Source: Promicromonosporaceae bacterium (lineage in GTDB: Bacteria; Actinomycetota; Actinomycetes; Actinomycetales; Cellulomonadaceae). From it: 16,650 bases of DNA. The notes beneath the pieces were generated by a model that saw nothing but the letters and a program-made list of their open reading frames with translations, did no database searches and was not told where the DNA came from. The stretch covers positions 1 through 16,650 of the forward strand of contig WRIF01000005.1 in NCBI GenBank assembly GCA_009782865.1. The letters are read 5' to 3'. Positions 14,877 to 16,650 of this stretch are shown here, piece after piece; within the stretch, counting starts at the first letter, position 1, and each line of letters opens with the position of its first letter. The position numbers and the translations under genes were made by a program.

Positions 14877-15425
14877 GTGCATCTGCCAGCCCGTGAACAG
14901 GGCGAGTCTCGGATCGGCGTCTCCATCGCCGTCCCCGAGCCCTACGCTGCCGAGTTGGTGGCCGCCCGCCGTCGGGCGGGCGACCAGTACGCCGCCGTGA
15001 TCCCGCCCCACGTCACCCTGGTTGGCCCCACCGTTGTCGATTCGCTTGCCGCGGTTGAGGACCACCTGGCCGTGGTGGCGGCGGCGGCCACCCCCTTCCG
15101 CCTCCACCTGCGCGGTACCGGCACCTTCCGCCCAATCTCCCCGGTGGTGTTCATCAACGTGGTGCAGGGGATTGCCGAGTGCGAGCAGCTCGAGCGGCGC
15201 GCCCGCCGCGGCCCGCTCGCCCAAGACCTGCGCTTCAACTACCACCCGCACGTCACCATCGCCCACGAGGTGTCGAGCCTGTCCCTGGAGCGAACCTTCA
15301 ACCAGATGAGCACCTTCGAGGCGGCCTTCACCGTCGAGGAGTTCTGGTTGTATGAGCACGGCAACGACGACGTTTGGCGCCCGCGCCGTTCCTTCCCGCT
15401 CGGCCTTGGGGGCCTGTTTCCCTGA
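14877..15425 (+). CDS. 2'-5' RNA ligase family protein (2H phosphoesterase)
   Basis: A 182-residue protein with the two H-x-T motifs that define 2H phosphoesterases: HVT at 45-47 (in PPHVTLVGP) and HVT at 125-127 (in HPHVTIAHE). Spacing of about 80 residues and the full domain between them fit the LigT/2'-5' RNA ligase family, which acts on 2',3'-cyclic phosphate or 2'-5' linked RNA ends; in most bacteria the true substrate is unknown. The GTG at 14877 follows the trpS stop by 2 bases and has only a weak GGAG (14863-14866), so translation is probably coupled. Pairing with trpS is common in actinobacteria and suggests a tRNA- or RNA-related job. Confidence 0.88.
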   Translation: MHLPAREQGESRIGVSIAVPEPYAAELVAARRRAGDQYAAVIPPHVTLVGPTVVDSLAAVEDHLAVVAAAATPFRLHLRGTGTFRPISPVVFINVVQGIAECEQLERRARRGPLAQDLRFNYHPHVTIAHEVSSLSLERTFNQMSTFEAAFTVEEFWLYEHGNDDVWRPRRSFPLGLGGLFP

Positions 15426-15470
15426 TCTCGGGCAGGGCCCGGGCTGAGGCTGGGCAGGGCCGCGGGGAGA

Positions 15471-15483
15471 GGCGGAGGCCGCC
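15471..15483 (+). terminator. Possible short terminator hairpin after the 2'-5' RNA ligase gene
   Basis: GGCGG-AGG-CCGCC, a 5-bp stem with a 3-base loop just ahead of the purE promoter. It matches the hairpin at 4903-4917 base for base over 13 positions. No T-tract. Confidence 0.3.
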
Positions 15484-15490
15484 TTGGCGC

Positions 15491-15496
15491 TAGGCT
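15491..15496 (+). promoter_or_regulatory. Predicted -10 box for purE (leaderless)
   Basis: TAGGCT ends 7 bases before the ATG at 15504; no ribosome-binding site. It indicates that purE is transcribed separately from trpS and the RNA ligase gene. Confidence 0.55.
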
Positions 15497-15503
15497 TTCT
15501 GAT

Positions 15504-16034
15504 ATGACGCTTCCTGGCATGACTTCTCCCTTGGTGGGCATCGTGATGGGTTCCGACTCCGACTGGCCGACGATGAAGGCCGCCGCCGAGGCGTGCGCCG
15601 AGTTCGACATCCCCTTCGAGGCCGACGTGGTCTCCGCGCACCGGATGCCCACCGAGATGATCGAGTATGGCCGGCGTGCCGCCGGGCGTGGCCTTCGCGT
15701 GATCATCGCCGGCGCCGGGGGAGCGGCCCACCTGCCGGGCATGCTCGCCTCCGTCACCTCGCTGCCGGTCATTGGAGTGCCCGTCTCGCTCAGGCACCTC
15801 GACGGCATGGACTCGCTGCTTTCCATCGTGCAGATGCCCGCCGGGGTGCCGGTCGCCACCGTGTCCATCGACGGCGCCCGCAACGCCGGCCTGCTGGCCG
15901 CGCGCATCCTGGCCGCCGGCACCTGCGAGACGGCCGCCGAGATTCGAGCCCGCCTGGAGGCCTTCCAGGCCTCCCTGGCCGAGATCGCCCACGCCAAGGG
16001 CGCCGCCCTGCGACAGCAGGCGGACGCTCTGTAG
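15504..16034 (+). CDS. purE: N5-carboxyaminoimidazole ribonucleotide mutase (class I PurE)
   Basis: A 176-residue enzyme converting N5-CAIR to CAIR in purine synthesis. [11 protein letters not shown] (11-21), SAHRMP (44-49, catalytic His46), [11 protein letters not shown] (70-80) and [18 protein letters not shown] (103-120) are class I PurE motifs. The ATG at 15504 is placed by the TAGGCT box; ATG 15519 is possible. Class I PurE normally needs PurK, and no purK is in the window, so it must be elsewhere. The last seven codons and the TAG (16014-16034) lie in the first copy of a 31-bp tandem repeat, so the C-terminal RQQADAL tail is repeat-derived. Confidence 0.95.
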   Translation: MTLPGMTSPLVGIVMGSDSDWPTMKAAAEACAEFDIPFEADVVSAHRMPTEMIEYGRRAAGRGLRVIIAGAGGAAHLPGMLASVTSLPVIGVPVSLRHLDGMDSLLSIVQMPAGVPVATVSIDGARNAGLLAARILAAGTCETAAEIRARLEAFQASLAEIAHAKGAALRQQADAL

Positions 16035-16162
16035 TTCGCCGCGACAGCAGGCGGACGCTCTGTAGTTCGCCGCGACAGCAGGCGGACGCTCTGTAGTTCG
16101 CCACGACAGTGGGCGGACGCTCTGTAGTTCGCCGCGACAGCAGGCGGACGCCCTGTGGTCCG
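16011..16162. repeat. 31-bp tandem direct repeat of stem-loop units
   Basis: Copies start at 16011, 16042, 16073, 16104 and 16135; the first three are identical apart from one final base, the fourth differs at a few positions, and the fifth is degenerate. Each unit contains GGCGGAC, an 8-base loop and GTTCGCC, a 7-bp stem with one G-T pair; in copy 5 the G-T pair becomes G-C while outer pairs are lost. The first copy overlaps the end of purE. There are no spacers of unique sequence, so this is not a CRISPR array. It may terminate or protect the purE transcript, or be a local expansion of a dispersed element. Confidence 0.9.
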
Positions 16163-16188
16163 GTGGGGCAGCGCCCCCGCCAACATCG

Positions 16189-16235
16189 ACGGGGGTTTGC
16201 CCCAAAAGCAGACCGAATCGGGGACGAACCCCCGT
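16189..16235. other. 47-base inverted-repeat element between purE repeats and the YihY gene
   Basis: ACGGGGGTT (16189-16197) pairs perfectly with AACCCCCGT (16227-16235), and inside it CCCC (16200-16203) pairs with GGGG (16220-16223). A smaller hairpin GGGGC-AGC-GCCCC precedes it at 16165-16177. It may be the real purE terminator, or an RNA or protein-binding element upstream of the YihY promoter. Confidence 0.5.
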
Positions 16236-16288
16236 TGGTATCGGCTTGGGGTGAGACGGATGAGGGTGCGCCGAGCGCGGCTCCCGGA

Positions 16289-16294
16289 TAGGGT
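16289..16294 (+). promoter_or_regulatory. Predicted -10 box for the YihY/BrkB gene (leaderless)
   Basis: TAGGGT ends 6 bases before the ATG at 16301, with no ribosome-binding site. Confidence 0.55.
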
Positions 16295-16300
16295 CTGCCC

Positions 16301-16650
16301 ATGCAATCGTCGGGCCTGATGGAACAAGGCCGAGACCGGATCGTCGACCCCGCCCTCAGATGGTGGAACGCCTCACGCCCCGCGCGCTCCCTGTCCTGGT
16401 TCGCCCGCCGCGGGGGCAACCAGTTTGCCGGGGGAATCGCGTACTCCGCCCTCTTCAGCCTGTTCGGCGGCCTGACCATCGGGTGGACCGTCTTCAGCCG
16501 CGTGCTCGGGGCCAATCCCACCTTGGAGCAGAACCTGCTACAGCAGATCAATTCCTGGATTCCCGGCCTGGTCGGGGAGGGCGACGGCTACCTGATCCGC
16601 CCGGCGGCGCTGGTGCTGGCGCCGGGCCTGAGCTGGGCGGCCTTCGTGGC
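16301..16650 (+). CDS. YihY/BrkB-family inner membrane protein, N-terminal part
   Basis: The first 116 codons are visible; the gene runs off the window. After an amphipathic N-terminus, the pattern RRGGNQFAGGIAYSALFSLFGGLTIGWTVF (about 37-66) is the first membrane region of the YihY/BrkB family (A-x-x-x-A-Y-x-x-L-F-S-x-F-P-like signature), and a second hydrophobic stretch begins near 100. These are multi-pass membrane proteins of poorly known function, once misnamed RNase BN. In actinobacteria such a gene often lies near trpS, which agrees with this position; purE and its repeats are placed between. Family call good, function unknown. Confidence 0.85.
   Translation, partial: MQSSGLMEQGRDRIVDPALRWWNASRPARSLSWFARRGGNQFAGGIAYSALFSLFGGLTIGWTVFSRVLGANPTLEQNLLQQINSWIPGLVGEGDGYLIRPAALVLAPGLSWAAFV

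Noticed and set aside
16011..16162. Possible CRISPR array
   Set aside because: The 31-base units follow each other directly and carry no unique spacers, no cas genes are near, and the units drift gradually. It is a plain tandem repeat.
14871..16327. Two long minus-strand open frames opposite purE and the RNA ligase gene, with repetitive [20 protein letters not shown] ends
   Set aside because: They are antisense to genes with clear family motifs, their repetitive ends are the translated 31-bp repeat, and they show no recognisable domain. They are open because of high GC.

Overview
The window is very GC-rich, gene-dense bacterial chromosome and almost certainly from an actinomycete (Actinomycetota). 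The evidence is the gene set: a DUF3117 protein, a DUF2516 protein next to dtd, a GlxR-type Crp regulator, a DUF4177/RidA pair beside a class A penicillin-binding protein, and menaquinone rather than ubiquinone synthesis. The promoters agree: many genes start with no ribosome-binding site, a few bases after a TAGGNT-type -10 box. A family-level assignment (possibly Propionibacteriaceae-like) would be a guess.

Layout. 1-2283 (+) is the end of an amino-sugar or disaccharide operon: a family-4 glycosidase C-terminus, a BadF-type sugar kinase and NagB. A DUF4234 membrane protein follows and converges with menF on a strong bidirectional hairpin. menF (-) and menG (+) are divergent across 43 bases and encode an early and the last step of menaquinone synthesis. 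4938-7223 (-) is a bifunctional penicillin-binding protein. Divergent from it are a 53-residue DUF4177 protein and a RidA-family protein, then crp (-), mscL (+) and the DUF2516-dtd operon (-).

9964-11829 is the one clearly atypical block: a leader region and a secreted protein of visibly lower GC, with five ~45-residue calcium-loop-like repeats and a C-terminal HEAGH zinc-protease signature. A perfect 12-bp hairpin closes it. Next are a nuclease-like protein that seems to have lost its catalytic Glu and Lys (-), a LOG-family protein, DUF3117, trpS and a 2'-5' RNA ligase-like protein (all +), then purE. The purE stop codon lies inside the first copy of a 31-bp tandem repeat of stem-loops. The window ends in a YihY/BrkB membrane protein.

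Most of this is core metabolism. The points worth a second look are the nearly uniform leaderless-promoter grammar, the secreted repeat-plus-HExxH protein, the apparent pseudo-nuclease, and the tandem repeat that supplies the purE stop codon in all three frames.
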